From Paenibacillus assamensis DSM 18201 (GTDB lineage: Bacteria; Bacillota; Bacilli; Paenibacillales; Paenibacillaceae), in NCBI RefSeq assembly GCF_000422445.1, contig NZ_AULU01000009.1, forward strand, positions 248,001-312,000: a DNA stretch of 64,000 bases, given 5' to 3'. The stretch's first letter is position 1. Each line of letters begins with the position of its first letter. The notes below the pieces were generated by a model. That model saw only the letters and a program-made list of their open reading frames with translations. It made no database searches and was not told the origin of the DNA. Below, piece after piece: positions 17,505 through 26,320 of the stretch. The position numbers and the translations under genes are program-made.

Positions 17505-20500
17505 TTAAGCAGCCTTAGCCTTCTTCTTCGTACCTTTACGGCTAATTTTGCTAACTACCTCATACACGATTGGCACGACTAGCAACGTAAGCAGGGTAGA
17601 GCTCGTCAATCCGCCGATAACCGTTACGCCAAGACCGCGGGAAATAACGCCGCTGCCTTCCATACCGATCGCTAGCGGAATTAGTGCACCAATCGTCGCG
17701 ATAGCCGTCATCAAGATCGGACGAAGGCGTGTCACTGCTGCTTCAAGCAACGCTTCGCGAACAGAGTACCCTTCTTCTTCCTTCTGGATAACGCGGTCGA
17801 TTAATACGATTGCATTTGTGACAACGATACCGATAAGCATCAACATACCGATAAGTGCCGATACGCTGATCGTCTCTCCTGCAATAAACAGCGCTACAAT
17901 GGCACCAATAATTGTGAATGGCAAGGAGAACAAGATTGCAAACGGTGCTAGACCGCCGCCAAATGTAATGACAAGTACCAAGTATACGATTGCGATTGCT
18001 GCAAGCATCGCGATACCAAGCTGTTTGAACGACTCTTCGATATCAGCCGTTACCCCACCAGTAGAAATTTCAACGCCTACAGGAAGTTTCATTGCATCGA
18101 CTTCTTTTTGTACAGCAGCAGAGACTTCTGCTACATTTGTACCTGTAATCTTACCGCTCACATCTAGGACGAGGCGACCATTTTTACGCGTAATCGTATC
18201 AGATGTGGAACCTTCGTTCAACTCAACAACATCCTTCACTTTCACTTTCGTGCCTAGTGGAGTTGTAAGCTCTCGATTCAACAAATCATCGATAGAGTTG
18301 GCTTTCTTTTCTTTCACTTGCAAGTAAACATTCAGTTCTTCGCCATCTTTCTCAACCGTCGTCAACACTGGACGCTCTCGCTGCTGGCTAAGCTCCATAC
18401 CGACTTGAGCAGATGTTAAGCCATATTGACTTAGCTTCTTATGATCGATCGTCAATGTATACTCATCGTATGCATCAGACAAGCTGGATTCAACATCTTT
18501 CAAGCCTTCAACTTTAGACATACGCTCTTCAAGCTCAGTAACAACTGGCTTCATTTTCTCCATGCTGTCGCCGAATACGTACATCTTCATATCATTGCCG
18601 CTGAATCCACCTGTAGCAAAGTCCATTTGCCCCCACTCGCCTTTTGGCGTCTTCGCTTGCAAATCAGTGATAACCTGCTCTTTCAATGCTGTGAAATTAG
18701 GCGTATCTGGATTATAGCTGATGAAGAACAACGCCTGATTGCTAGCCCCTGGGCTCATTGGATTCTCGCTACCTACTGAATACTGCACAACATCTACGTA
18801 TTCACTAGCTTGGAAATACTCTTCTGCCATTGTTGATGTCTTTTTCACATCTTCCAGCGTTTGACCTGCTTCTGGATTGAACGTTGCAATAATCATCTTC
18901 TGTTCTTCAGCAGGCAGGAAGCTGACGCCAACGAATGGTGTAAGCATTAAGCTGCCGACCAACAATGCCACCGCAATTAGCGATGTAACTACTTTGTGAT
19001 TCAAAGACCATTGCAGTGTACGCTTATAAGCCAAAGCAAGGCGGCCTGGATTATCTTCATGATGCTGATGCTTGTCATTAATTCCGTTCTTAAACATTTG
19101 ATGCGCCATCATTGGCACGATCGTAATAGCAACGACTAAGGATGCAAGCAATGCAAATACGATCGTCAAGCCGAATGGCAAGAACATCTCGCCGACCATT
19201 CCCGAAACGAGACCAAGCGGCAGGAATACCGCAATCGTTACGATCGTGGAGGACATAATCGGCATAAACATTTCTTTCGTCGCTTCACGAATAAGATCGA
19301 ATCCTTTAAGCTTCTCTTGCTTCAAGGACATGCGACGGTAAATATTTTCAACGACAACGATAGAGTCATCGACAACACGTCCAATTGCGACCGTCATCGC
19401 GCCAAGCGTCATAATATTGAGCGTGATATCCATCTGATGCAGTAGAAGAACCGCAATAAGCAAAGACAACGGAATCGATACAACCGAGATAAGCGTTGTA
19501 CGAAGGTTTCGCAAGAACAGCAAAATAATAAGCATAGCGAAACCTGCACCGAACAAGGCTTTGCTCAGCATCGTGTGCACGGAATCTTCAATCGGCTTTC
19601 CTTGATCAGATGTAGAAATAAACGTTAAGTCTGGATACTTGGCTTCAAAGTCTGCAACGACAGCCTTAACTGCATTTACAACTTCAACTGTATTCGCGTC
19701 AGCAGCTTTTACAATCTGCATACCGATAGCATCTTGTCCGTTCGTACGGGATACAGACTCTGCTTGACCTGTAAGTTTAATGTCAGCTACTTCACTAAGC
19801 TTAACTGTCGGCAGCTTCATGTTTGCAGCTGCTTGACCTTGTGCACTAGGTGGAAGTGCTTGAGCACCTGCACCAGCAGCAGATTGACCCGCTGCACCTG
19901 GCAATGCTCCCATTCCTGCTCCAGATGTTGCTGGTTGTTGCCCAGCAGTTCCTGCACCACCCATAGCAGCCGGATTGTACGGAATTTCAAGATTGCGCAG
20001 CTCTTCTAGCGTCGTCAACTTGCCATCAACTACAACAGACTGCTCAGTCTCCCCAAATTGGTACAAGCCTAACGGGAAACGCAAGTTAGATGCTTGCAGC
20101 AGTCCACGAACCGTATCCTCTTGCAAGCCATATTTCTTCATCTGATCGTCTTTGAACGTCAGCTGTACTTCATCGACTTGTTGACCGGAAACTTGGATGC
20201 TGGCAACGCCATCTACACCCTCAAGCTTGGGTACGATTTCTTCTTCTACTTGCTTCGTCAGCTCTGCGAGTGACTGCTTGTCATTCGCTGCACTCAACGT
20301 AATAACAGGGAACGCACTGAAGCTCATACGAGATACTTTCGGAGACTGCACGCCTTCTGGCAAGCTAAGCTCAGCCATAATGCTCTTCACTTCTGCTTCA
20401 GCCTTCTCCATATCGGTATCGAAATCATACATAATCGTTATCGCAGATGCATTCTGGAACGAGGACGAATCGACACTGTCGACTCCCGGCAAGTTCTGTA

Positions 20501-20714
20501 TCCGCTGCTCGATTGGCTTGGTGACTTCATCGGCCACTTCCTGCGGAGCAGCACCTGGATAAACGGTCGTTACCGTTACGACAGGTGTTGTAATATCCGG
20601 CAGCGTCTCCATCTTCATTTGCGTTCCTGAGTACAGACCAGACACGACTACAATAATCGTGATCAACCATAACGCAAATTTGTTTTTCAAAGAAAAATTA
20701 ATAATACTATTCAA
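17505..20714 (-). CDS. RND-family multidrug/lipopeptide exporter (SwrC/AcrB-like)
   Basis: 1069 residues, proton-driven exporter of the HAE group. It begins LNSIINFSLKNKFALWLIT, aligning with the start of SwrC of B. subtilis, so the TTG at 20714 (GGAGG 7 nt upstream) is the true start; the longer frame to 20786 is not supported. The two halves each have one plus five or six membrane helices; the proton-relay Asp pair lies in the segment GAMTVAIGRVVDDSIVVVENI. An Ala/Gly/Pro/Gln-rich low-complexity insert of about 50 residues (GGAGTAGQQPATSGAG onward) sits in the first large loop. No membrane-fusion protein gene is adjacent, as is usual in Gram-positives. Divergent from its probable TetR repressor. 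Confidence 0.92.
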   Translation of the reverse strand: MNSIINFSLKNKFALWLITIIVVVSGLYSGTQMKMETLPDITTPVVTVTTVYPGAAPQEVADEVTKPIEQRIQNLPGVDSVDSSSFQNASAITIMYDFDTDMEKAEAEVKSIMAELSLPEGVQSPKVSRMSFSAFPVITLSAANDKQSLAELTKQVEEEIVPKLEGVDGVASIQVSGQQVDEVQLTFKDDQMKKYGLQEDTVRGLLQASNLRFPLGLYQFGETEQSVVVDGKLTTLEELRNLEIPYNPAAMGGAGTAGQQPATSGAGMGALPGAAGQSAAGAGAQALPPSAQGQAAANMKLPTVKLSEVADIKLTGQAESVSRTNGQDAIGMQIVKAADANTVEVVNAVKAVVADFEAKYPDLTFISTSDQGKPIEDSVHTMLSKALFGAGFAMLIILLFLRNLRTTLISVVSIPLSLLIAVLLLHQMDITLNIMTLGAMTVAIGRVVDDSIVVVENIYRRMSLKQEKLKGFDLIREATKEMFMPIMSSTIVTIAVFLPLGLVSGMVGEMFLPFGLTIVFALLASLVVAITIVPMMAHQMFKNGINDKHQHHEDNPGRLALAYKRTLQWSLNHKVVTSLIAVALLVGSLMLTPFVGVSFLPAEEQKMIIATFNPEAGQTLEDVKKTSTMAEEYFQASEYVDVVQYSVGSENPMSPGASNQALFFISYNPDTPNFTALKEQVITDLQAKTPKGEWGQMDFATGGFSGNDMKMYVFGDSMEKMKPVVTELEERMSKVEGLKDVESSLSDAYDEYTLTIDHKKLSQYGLTSAQVGMELSQQRERPVLTTVEKDGEELNVYLQVKEKKANSIDDLLNRELTTPLGTKVKVKDVVELNEGSTSDTITRKNGRLVLDVSGKITGTNVAEVSAAVQKEVDAMKLPVGVEISTGGVTADIEESFKQLGIAMLAAIAIVYLVLVITFGGGLAPFAILFSLPFTIIGAIVALFIAGETISVSALIGMLMLIGIVVTNAIVLIDRVIQKEEEGYSVREALLEAAVTRLRPILMTAIATIGALIPLAIGMEGSGVISRGLGVTVIGGLTSSTLLTLLVVPIVYEVVSKISRKGTKKKAKAA

Positions 20715-20827
20715 CGTCTTTCCTCCACTTCTATTTAGCTCTCTCTTCCCTGCTCTGCCAAGGCATGATATCAGTAACAGAAACACGGGTAACTTATTGA
20801 GTTACACAAACATCCTACACATAAGTT

Positions 20828-20874
20828 TTGACTGACTAGTCATAATACTATAAAATATAACTGACCGGACAGTC
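20828..20874 (+). promoter_or_regulatory. tetR promoter and two TetR-type operator palindromes
   Basis: TTGACT (20828-20833), 17 bp, TAAAAT (20851-20856) forms the plus-strand promoter. TGACTAGTCA (20833-20842) is a perfect palindrome overlapping the -35, and TGACCGGACAGTC (20862-20874) is a related site downstream of the -10. Both share the ACTGACYRG...GTC pattern common to TetR/AcrR operators, so the TetR protein probably represses both itself and the RND gene. Confidence 0.75.
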
Positions 20875-20968
20875 GGAGTCAACTGGTGGATGTCGTTAAG
20901 AATGAACATTGACGAACAGAACATTCACGTCATAATAAAGGTACCCGACATAAATAGGAGCGTATCAA

Positions 20969-21856
20969 ATGAAGGAAAAAGAAAAATGGTTAATTGAAGC
21001 TGGTATGAAGCTGTTCGCTCGCAAAGGTGTATTAGCCACTTCCATACAAGAAATCGCCACCGAAAGCGGCATTTCCAAGGGTGCTTTCTACTTATACTTT
21101 GATTCCAAAGAAGATCTGCTGCTGGCGATATTCCGATATTACTACGACCTCATCAACACCAAAGTTCATGAAGTGGGACAACATATAACCGACCCTAAGG
21201 AACGGTTCATCCGGCAACTCCAAGTTCAACTTGAGGAGATTGAAAAGCATAAAGAATTCATCGTTATGCACGCACGCGAGCATGCTATTCCATTCAATCA
21301 GGAAATTGCAGAATTCGTGTTCACCATGCGGGATGAGATGTTTACTTTTTTCCGCAACCATCTCATTCATATGTTTGGAGAAGAACGCGTTCAGTCATAT
21401 GCAACAGATCTCACCCTGCTCATGCAAGGTATGATGCAAGTATTTTGTGAAATGATGCTGCTTCATAATAAACCGAGCGATCTTGGAGAAGCGGCTGCTT
21501 ATATGGTACAGCGTATCGAACATTTACTAGAAGGCTTTGAGCGTTCTGGCGATAAACCGATATTCGAATCTTACAGTAACAATAGCATGTGCTTATCGTA
21601 TGCAGCGGCACCTGCCGATCCTAAGCAACAACTACTACAGGAACTTCATACGATTGCAAAGGAAGCTTCACATACGGCTAATGATGACCATCTTCGTATT
21701 ACATTGGACGTGTTGATTGAGGAGCTGACAGCTAATGAACCGCGTCTACCTCTTGTAGAAGGCATGCTGTACAACTTACGAAATTATGAAACTCTGGCAC
21801 CAATCATTGAAAAAGTTCGAAATCATTTCTGTACCTCTTCTGATTCATCGAAATGA
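20969..21856 (+). CDS. TetR/AcrR-family repressor
   Basis: 295 residues, longer than the usual 190-210. The N-terminal HTH (about 8-52) has the classic ISKGAFYLYFDSKEDLLLAIF recognition region. The ligand domain is all-helical and extends into an extra C-terminal helical segment (about 205-290: QQLLQELHTIAKEASHTAND and following). AGGAG lies 8 nt before the ATG. It is divergent from the RND exporter with two palindromic operators between them, so it most likely represses that pump and responds to a pump substrate. The ligand is unknown. Confidence 0.92.
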   Translation: MKEKEKWLIEAGMKLFARKGVLATSIQEIATESGISKGAFYLYFDSKEDLLLAIFRYYYDLINTKVHEVGQHITDPKERFIRQLQVQLEEIEKHKEFIVMHAREHAIPFNQEIAEFVFTMRDEMFTFFRNHLIHMFGEERVQSYATDLTLLMQGMMQVFCEMMLLHNKPSDLGEAAAYMVQRIEHLLEGFERSGDKPIFESYSNNSMCLSYAAAPADPKQQLLQELHTIAKEASHTANDDHLRITLDVLIEELTANEPRLPLVEGMLYNLRNYETLAPIIEKVRNHFCTSSDSSK

Positions 21857-21910
21857 AGATAAGGCAGAGGATGGATGAGATTGTTGGGTTCATGTATAGA
21901 TCCTTGTTAT

Positions 21911-21954
21911 TTAAAATAAAAGAGGCGAGAGAAACCATGCGGATTCCTCGCCTC
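21911..21954 (-). terminator. Terminator between tetR and the GGDEF gene
   Basis: GAGGCGAG (21922-21929) and CTCGCCTC (21947-21954) form an 8-bp GC-rich stem; on the minus strand it is followed by TTTTATTTT, so it terminates the diguanylate cyclase gene and may also stop tetR. Confidence 0.8.
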
Positions 21955-22032
21955 ATCTATGTGCTCCATAATCTGTTCCCAGATGCTAAAGTAGACTTAG
22001 TGATTCCAGCAAATCAAGCTAGCACGCACCTA

Positions 22033-23820
22033 CTACCCATGTATCCGAACTTGATTGCGTCCTGCTTGCTTGGCTTCGTACATCGCTTGATCCGCTAATT
22101 GTATGAGCGAGCTTTCTTGTCCTTCTTGATCGGACTGTACTTGCATCGTAAAGCTGCCCAAGCTGCAAGTCACGACTGAGAATGCTGGCGGCACACCATG
22201 CACGATGCCTAGATGTTCTACCGTTAAGCGCACAGCTTCAGCAATAACGGCTGCCTGCATCTTATCGGTATGCGGTAAAATAATCGCGAATTCTTCACCA
22301 CCATAGCGAGCTACAATCGCATTGGAATCCGATAATGCATCTCGGACTGCATGAGCAACACTCGTTAGACACTCATCCCCTTGCTGGTGACCATACGTAT
22401 CATTGTACAATTTAAAATAGTCCAGATCGAACAGCATAAGCGTTAACGGCGTTCCTGCTTCTCCTGAAGACTGCCATTCCTGCTGCAATACTTGGTCGAA
22501 ATATCTTCGATTGTACACACCTGTTAAGCCATCTCGGAACGAGAAATCTTTTAATAGACGGTTGGCCATTTGCAGCTTCTCATTCGCTTCTTTCATCCGC
22601 TGCTCTGACACAATTCGTAACGTAACGTCGCGGTAAAAGATCGAGACCCCCTCTTCTGTCGGGTACATTCTCGTCTCCAGCCAACGCTGCTTAGGCTCAT
22701 CGAACCAAAGAAATTCGGTTCTAACCTTCTCTGTCATGGTTCGCATACTATGCTCATACCATTGTGTATCTAGCAAATGCGTATTAAATACCCAGAAATG
22801 CTTTCCCTTTACTTCTTGAAAGGAAATTCCCTCAAATTGTTCCGCACTCTTATTGACAAACATATATTTCCATTCGTTACTCAGCGCCACGAAACAATCT
22901 GATAAACTGTTTAACGTGTTATTGAGATGCGTCTGTGACTGTTTAAGTTGAGCCTGTGATCGAGTCAAACGAATGTAAAGTTGATTCACCTCAAAAAACA
23001 GCACAGCCAGAGCCGCCGTAGCAGACAGCAGCGCATTAAAGCGAGCCACATACCAGCCAACACTATATCGCTCACCAGCATACAAGGTTAGAATCACGTC
23101 CAAACAGAACGTAAAGACGGATAATGTCAGCCATATATGCAGCACACTATTAAATTTCGTTCTTAACAACAGCATCGTAAACGCGATTACATTTAAGACA
23201 GCAACAGCAGGCCCTATCCCTGAGTAGACAAGCTTTTCATAATTATGTCCATTCAAAAATGCAGGAAGTGCCGCGCGATAGGAGTACAGCAAATAAGTCA
23301 CAATAACAACGATAGCCCCTGTTCCTAGCAGCATGCCCCCTCGCAGCCATTTCTCCCTGCCCATTTTTAGCGGCTGACTACTATTTTCACTTTTCAAATG
23401 CAACGAATATTTAATAATGCCAATAGGATAACCAATATGCCATACCAGCCATAACCAAAGGGATAGCTGCTCCAAATTGCCTACCCACTGATACGGGAGT
23501 ATACCAGGAAATGCAGCTGCATGCGGAATAACGATAAGTGCAGTAAATAAGAAGGTCGCGGAAAGAATAAGCAGCGGCTTTTCACCAGATGCCCGATATT
23601 GTATGTAAAAGAGATGGGAGGTTACAAAGTCTCCAATTAATACCCACGCAATAAATAGAGGATAGAAAGCATTCACTTCTAGAAAATGGTTCTGTGCATA
23701 GGGGAGAACAGACATCGACAGACCAATGATCAACAAACCAACAACCGTTGCAATGACCGTCTGTTTTCGTGTTGGCGGTAACTTTAAAATGGTTGCCAAT
23801 GGATCTTTCATATCTGGCAT
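22033..23820 (-). CDS. Membrane-bound MASE4-PAS-GGDEF diguanylate cyclase
   Basis: 595 residues. An N-terminal block of about eight membrane helices (residues about 18-270) resembles the MASE4 sensory domain, followed by a short coiled coil, a PAS domain (about 295-400: LNNTLNSLSDCFVALSNEWKYMFVN) and a GGDEF domain (about 425-590) with the intact active site RYGGEEF and FRDGLTGVYNRRYFD. It should make cyclic di-GMP from GTP at the membrane. An RxxD inhibitory site is not obvious. AGAAAGG is 11 nt before the ATG; an alternative ATG lies three codons on. No EAL partner is nearby. Confidence 0.9.
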   Translation of the reverse strand: MPDMKDPLATILKLPPTRKQTVIATVVGLLIIGLSMSVLPYAQNHFLEVNAFYPLFIAWVLIGDFVTSHLFYIQYRASGEKPLLILSATFLFTALIVIPHAAAFPGILPYQWVGNLEQLSLWLWLVWHIGYPIGIIKYSLHLKSENSSQPLKMGREKWLRGGMLLGTGAIVVIVTYLLYSYRAALPAFLNGHNYEKLVYSGIGPAVAVLNVIAFTMLLLRTKFNSVLHIWLTLSVFTFCLDVILTLYAGERYSVGWYVARFNALLSATAALAVLFFEVNQLYIRLTRSQAQLKQSQTHLNNTLNSLSDCFVALSNEWKYMFVNKSAEQFEGISFQEVKGKHFWVFNTHLLDTQWYEHSMRTMTEKVRTEFLWFDEPKQRWLETRMYPTEEGVSIFYRDVTLRIVSEQRMKEANEKLQMANRLLKDFSFRDGLTGVYNRRYFDQVLQQEWQSSGEAGTPLTLMLFDLDYFKLYNDTYGHQQGDECLTSVAHAVRDALSDSNAIVARYGGEEFAIILPHTDKMQAAVIAEAVRLTVEHLGIVHGVPPAFSVVTCSLGSFTMQVQSDQEGQESSLIQLADQAMYEAKQAGRNQVRIHG

Positions 23821-24063
23821 TACTCGTTCAACCTTTCTTCATCATTAGTTGCTGCATTGCATGATTCACAACTAAATTTGCTCTCTGCATGACTTGTTTA
23901 CACGTACTTCTTATTTTCCCCGAAATGTAACTTTTATCTTACTACAAGGAAGATGCAGTGTACACCTACAGCCACGTCAGGGTTTATGCTGCTTGGATTT
24001 TCTATTTGCAATCTTAAGACGTACAGCAGATGCACATACGAAACTAACTTTATGCTAAAGCTA

Positions 24064-24092
24064 TTGACTGCTGAGGCACAGCCCTATAGAAT
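24064..24092 (+). promoter_or_regulatory. Promoter of the ade riboswitch transcript
   Basis: TTGACT (24064-24069), 17 bp, TAGAAT (24087-24092). The expected start near 24099 is just before the riboswitch P1 stem. The stretch 23821-24060 upstream holds nothing else I can identify. Confidence 0.7.
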
Positions 24093-24111
24093 AAGAGAAA
24101 TTTTATATACC

Positions 24112-24188
24112 ACTATCTCGTATAGGGTCGGAAATAAGGTCCGGCTGTTTCTACCGAACTACCTTAAATAGTTTGACTACGAGGAAGG
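24112..24188 (+). ncRNA. Purine riboswitch aptamer, guanine class, controlling ade
   Basis: P1 CTCGTA/TACGAG (24117-24122/24178-24183), 7-bp P2 with 7-nt loop AATAAGG, the invariant J2/3 GTTTCTACC, and 7-bp P3 with 7-nt loop CCTTAAA. The loop GG and CC can make the tertiary kissing pairs. The specificity base in J3/1 (GACTAC, position 24177, equivalent to xpt C74) is C, which selects guanine or hypoxanthine rather than adenine. The 3' side of P1 and P3 (24173-24188) is complementary to 24374-24390, which lies next to the terminator, suggesting an off-switch. Confidence 0.93.
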
Positions 24189-24388
24189 ATTAGGCTGTTC
24201 CGAGCTGGACAAGCTTTGGAATCAATCGGGAATTTAGATAAGACAGCAGATTAGGAAGGCAGTATTTTGTATGAACAATATGAACACTGCGGCTCTTTCC
24301 TGCTTGTCTTGTTATAATCTACCCATTTGAGAACAGATCGAATAAATAACCGATGCAGATGCAGCCTCTAGTTCCTTCTACTCCAGTC

Positions 24389-24427
24389 AAACTCTAAGTG
24401 TTCGATTCGATACGCTAGAGTTTTTTT
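24389..24427 (+). terminator. Regulated terminator of the ade leader
   Basis: AAACTCTA (24389-24396) pairs with TAGAGTTT (24416-24423), extended inward by about four pairs and followed by a run of Ts ending at 24427. There is no plus-strand gene upstream, so it can only serve as an attenuator. Its left edge touches the proposed antiterminator strand 24374-24390. Confidence 0.88.
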
Positions 24428-24447
24428 CATTTGGAGGGGAATTGTAA

Positions 24448-26208
24448 GTGACAACGGGACAAACAGACAAAGAAATAGCTATGCAACAATGGATTGCCGC
24501 TGCTTCCAAGCGTGAACAGGCAGATATCGTCATTCGCAATGGACGCATCGTAGACGTATTTCAACACGAAATTAGACAAGGTGATATCGCAATCACGAAT
24601 GGTCGCATTGTCGGTATTGGCGAGTATGAAGGCAAACAAATTATTGATGCGGAAGGACGCTATATTTGTCCTGGCTTTATCGATGCACATGTCCACATTG
24701 AATCATCGATGGTAACTCCATCTGAATTCGCACGTGTTGTGCTGCCTCATGGCGTAACTTCTGTGATTACAGACCCACATGAGATTGCCAATGTTAGTGG
24801 CACAGCTGGCATTCAATTTATGTTAGATGCATCCGAAGGCTTGCCGCTAGATGTATATGTGATGCTTCCATCTTGCGTACCTTCTACTCCCTATGAGCAT
24901 GCTGGAGCCGTGCTGCATGCAGAAGCATTAGAGCCCTTCTACCAACACCCGCGAGTGCTTGGACTAGCGGAAGTTATGGATTACCCTTCTGTACACAACG
25001 GTACGCCAGATATGATACGCAAGCTGACAGACGCTTATGCGAGTGGCAAATATATGGATGGCCATGGCGCTGGACTAACTGGAGATCAGATTGATGTTTA
25101 TCGCGCAGCAGGCATTCGCACAGATCATGAATGTGTATCTGCTGAGCAAGCAAGAGAACGACTTAGCCGTGGCATGTATATATTGCTGCGAGAAGGCTCT
25201 GTTGCTAAAGACGTACGTAATCTTGCATCCGTCGTTACTCCTCACAACGCACGCCGCTGTTTATTTTGTACAGACGACAAGCATTTGGATGAACTTGTAC
25301 AGGAAGGCAGCATCAACTGGAATATAAAGCTCGCGATTGAATCCGGCATCCCAGCTTTGACTGCCATTCAAATGGCGACCTTAAATGCAGCGGAATGCTA
25401 CGGGCTTGAAACAAAAGGAGCTGTCGCTCCTGGGTATGATGCCGATTTGCTATTTCTCAATCAGCTAGACACGGTAGAAATCAGTCACGTATTCAAAGCA
25501 GGTCAGCTTGTCGCTTCTAACGGAGCCTATGTAGGGTCAAAATTGACAATTACCGCCCCACCATCGACTGTATTGAACAGTGTTCGATTAAGCGATGTAC
25601 AAGTTGAGCAGCTCGCCATTCCGTTACCTGAACACACTCATTGTTCGATCATTGGTATTCAGCCAAATCGTTTGATAACCGATCATCTTGTCGAAGAGGT
25701 AACCATATTGAACGGTAAATTCCAGCCTTCGGTACAAGCTGATCAGTTAAAACTAGCCGTACTGGAACGTCATCACCATACCGGACATATTGGGCATGGT
25801 ATTGTAAAAGGCTTTGGCTTCCGTGCAGGGGCAATTGCATCCACTGTTGCTCATGACTCGCATAATCTTGTCGTCGCAGGCACGAATGATGCTGATATGC
25901 TCATCGCAATCGATGAACTTCGTCGATCAGAAGGCGGACTAACTGTTGTCAAAAATGAAGTCGTACTTGCCACGCTGCCGTTACCGATATCAGGTTTAAT
26001 GGCGACTCTGCCCTATGAAGAAGTATTGAAACAATTGGAGCAGCTTCATCATGCGTTAGAACAAATCGGCGCTTCGACTGAGTTTCATCCATTCGTGACT
26101 TTATCTTTCCTGTGCCTGCCTGTTATTCCAGAACTCAAGCTGACGGATATGGGGTTGTTTTCATTCCAATCCTTCAGTCATATTTCAATATGGGAAGCAC
26201 GCTCATAA
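24448..26208 (+). CDS. ade: Adenine deaminase
   Basis: 586 residues, matching the family length. Converts adenine to hypoxanthine and ammonia in purine salvage. Amidohydrolase metal site AHVH occurs in GFIDAHVHIESSMVTPSEFA, followed by the family-specific DPHEIANVSGT, GHGAGLTG and TDDKH segments, and a C-terminal domain with AHDSHN. Start GTG 24448 has GGAGG 10 nt upstream, directly after the attenuator T-run. Control by a guanine-class riboswitch means the pathway product (hypoxanthine/guanine) shuts off the enzyme that makes it. Followed by a strong bidirectional terminator. Confidence 0.96.
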   Translation: MTTGQTDKEIAMQQWIAAASKREQADIVIRNGRIVDVFQHEIRQGDIAITNGRIVGIGEYEGKQIIDAEGRYICPGFIDAHVHIESSMVTPSEFARVVLPHGVTSVITDPHEIANVSGTAGIQFMLDASEGLPLDVYVMLPSCVPSTPYEHAGAVLHAEALEPFYQHPRVLGLAEVMDYPSVHNGTPDMIRKLTDAYASGKYMDGHGAGLTGDQIDVYRAAGIRTDHECVSAEQARERLSRGMYILLREGSVAKDVRNLASVVTPHNARRCLFCTDDKHLDELVQEGSINWNIKLAIESGIPALTAIQMATLNAAECYGLETKGAVAPGYDADLLFLNQLDTVEISHVFKAGQLVASNGAYVGSKLTITAPPSTVLNSVRLSDVQVEQLAIPLPEHTHCSIIGIQPNRLITDHLVEEVTILNGKFQPSVQADQLKLAVLERHHHTGHIGHGIVKGFGFRAGAIASTVAHDSHNLVVAGTNDADMLIAIDELRRSEGGLTVVKNEVVLATLPLPISGLMATLPYEEVLKQLEQLHHALEQIGASTEFHPFVTLSFLCLPVIPELKLTDMGLFSFQSFSHISIWEARS

Positions 26209-26283
26209 CCATTATCGCTGCCATTATGTAACCAAACTGTTCGCTACTAGAATGTGATCAATCAACAAGCTGATTTTGATGAA

Positions 26284-26320
26284 AAGGCGCCTACGGGAGG
26301 CGCCTTTGTTTATTTTTATG
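26284..26320. terminator. Bidirectional terminator between ade and the deacetylase gene
   Basis: AAGGCGCCT (26284-26292) pairs with AGGCGCCTT (26298-26306), followed by TTGTTTATTTTT on the plus strand and Ts on the minus side. Confidence 0.88.

Noticed and set aside
17548-18327. 259-codon ORF antisense to the RND gene
   Set aside because: Long only because the RND gene's codon bias removes stops on the opposite strand; composition (Thr/Ile/Pro-rich) is that of a shadow frame.
21853-22098. 81-codon ORF overlapping the tetR stop
   Set aside because: It reads through the terminator hairpin at 21922-21954 and into the 3' end of the GGDEF gene; no binding site and no plausible protein features.
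24308-24316. TGTTATAAT as the main ade promoter
   Set aside because: It would exclude the riboswitch aptamer from the transcript; the TTGACT/TAGAAT promoter upstream fits the aptamer position better. Kept only as a possible second start.
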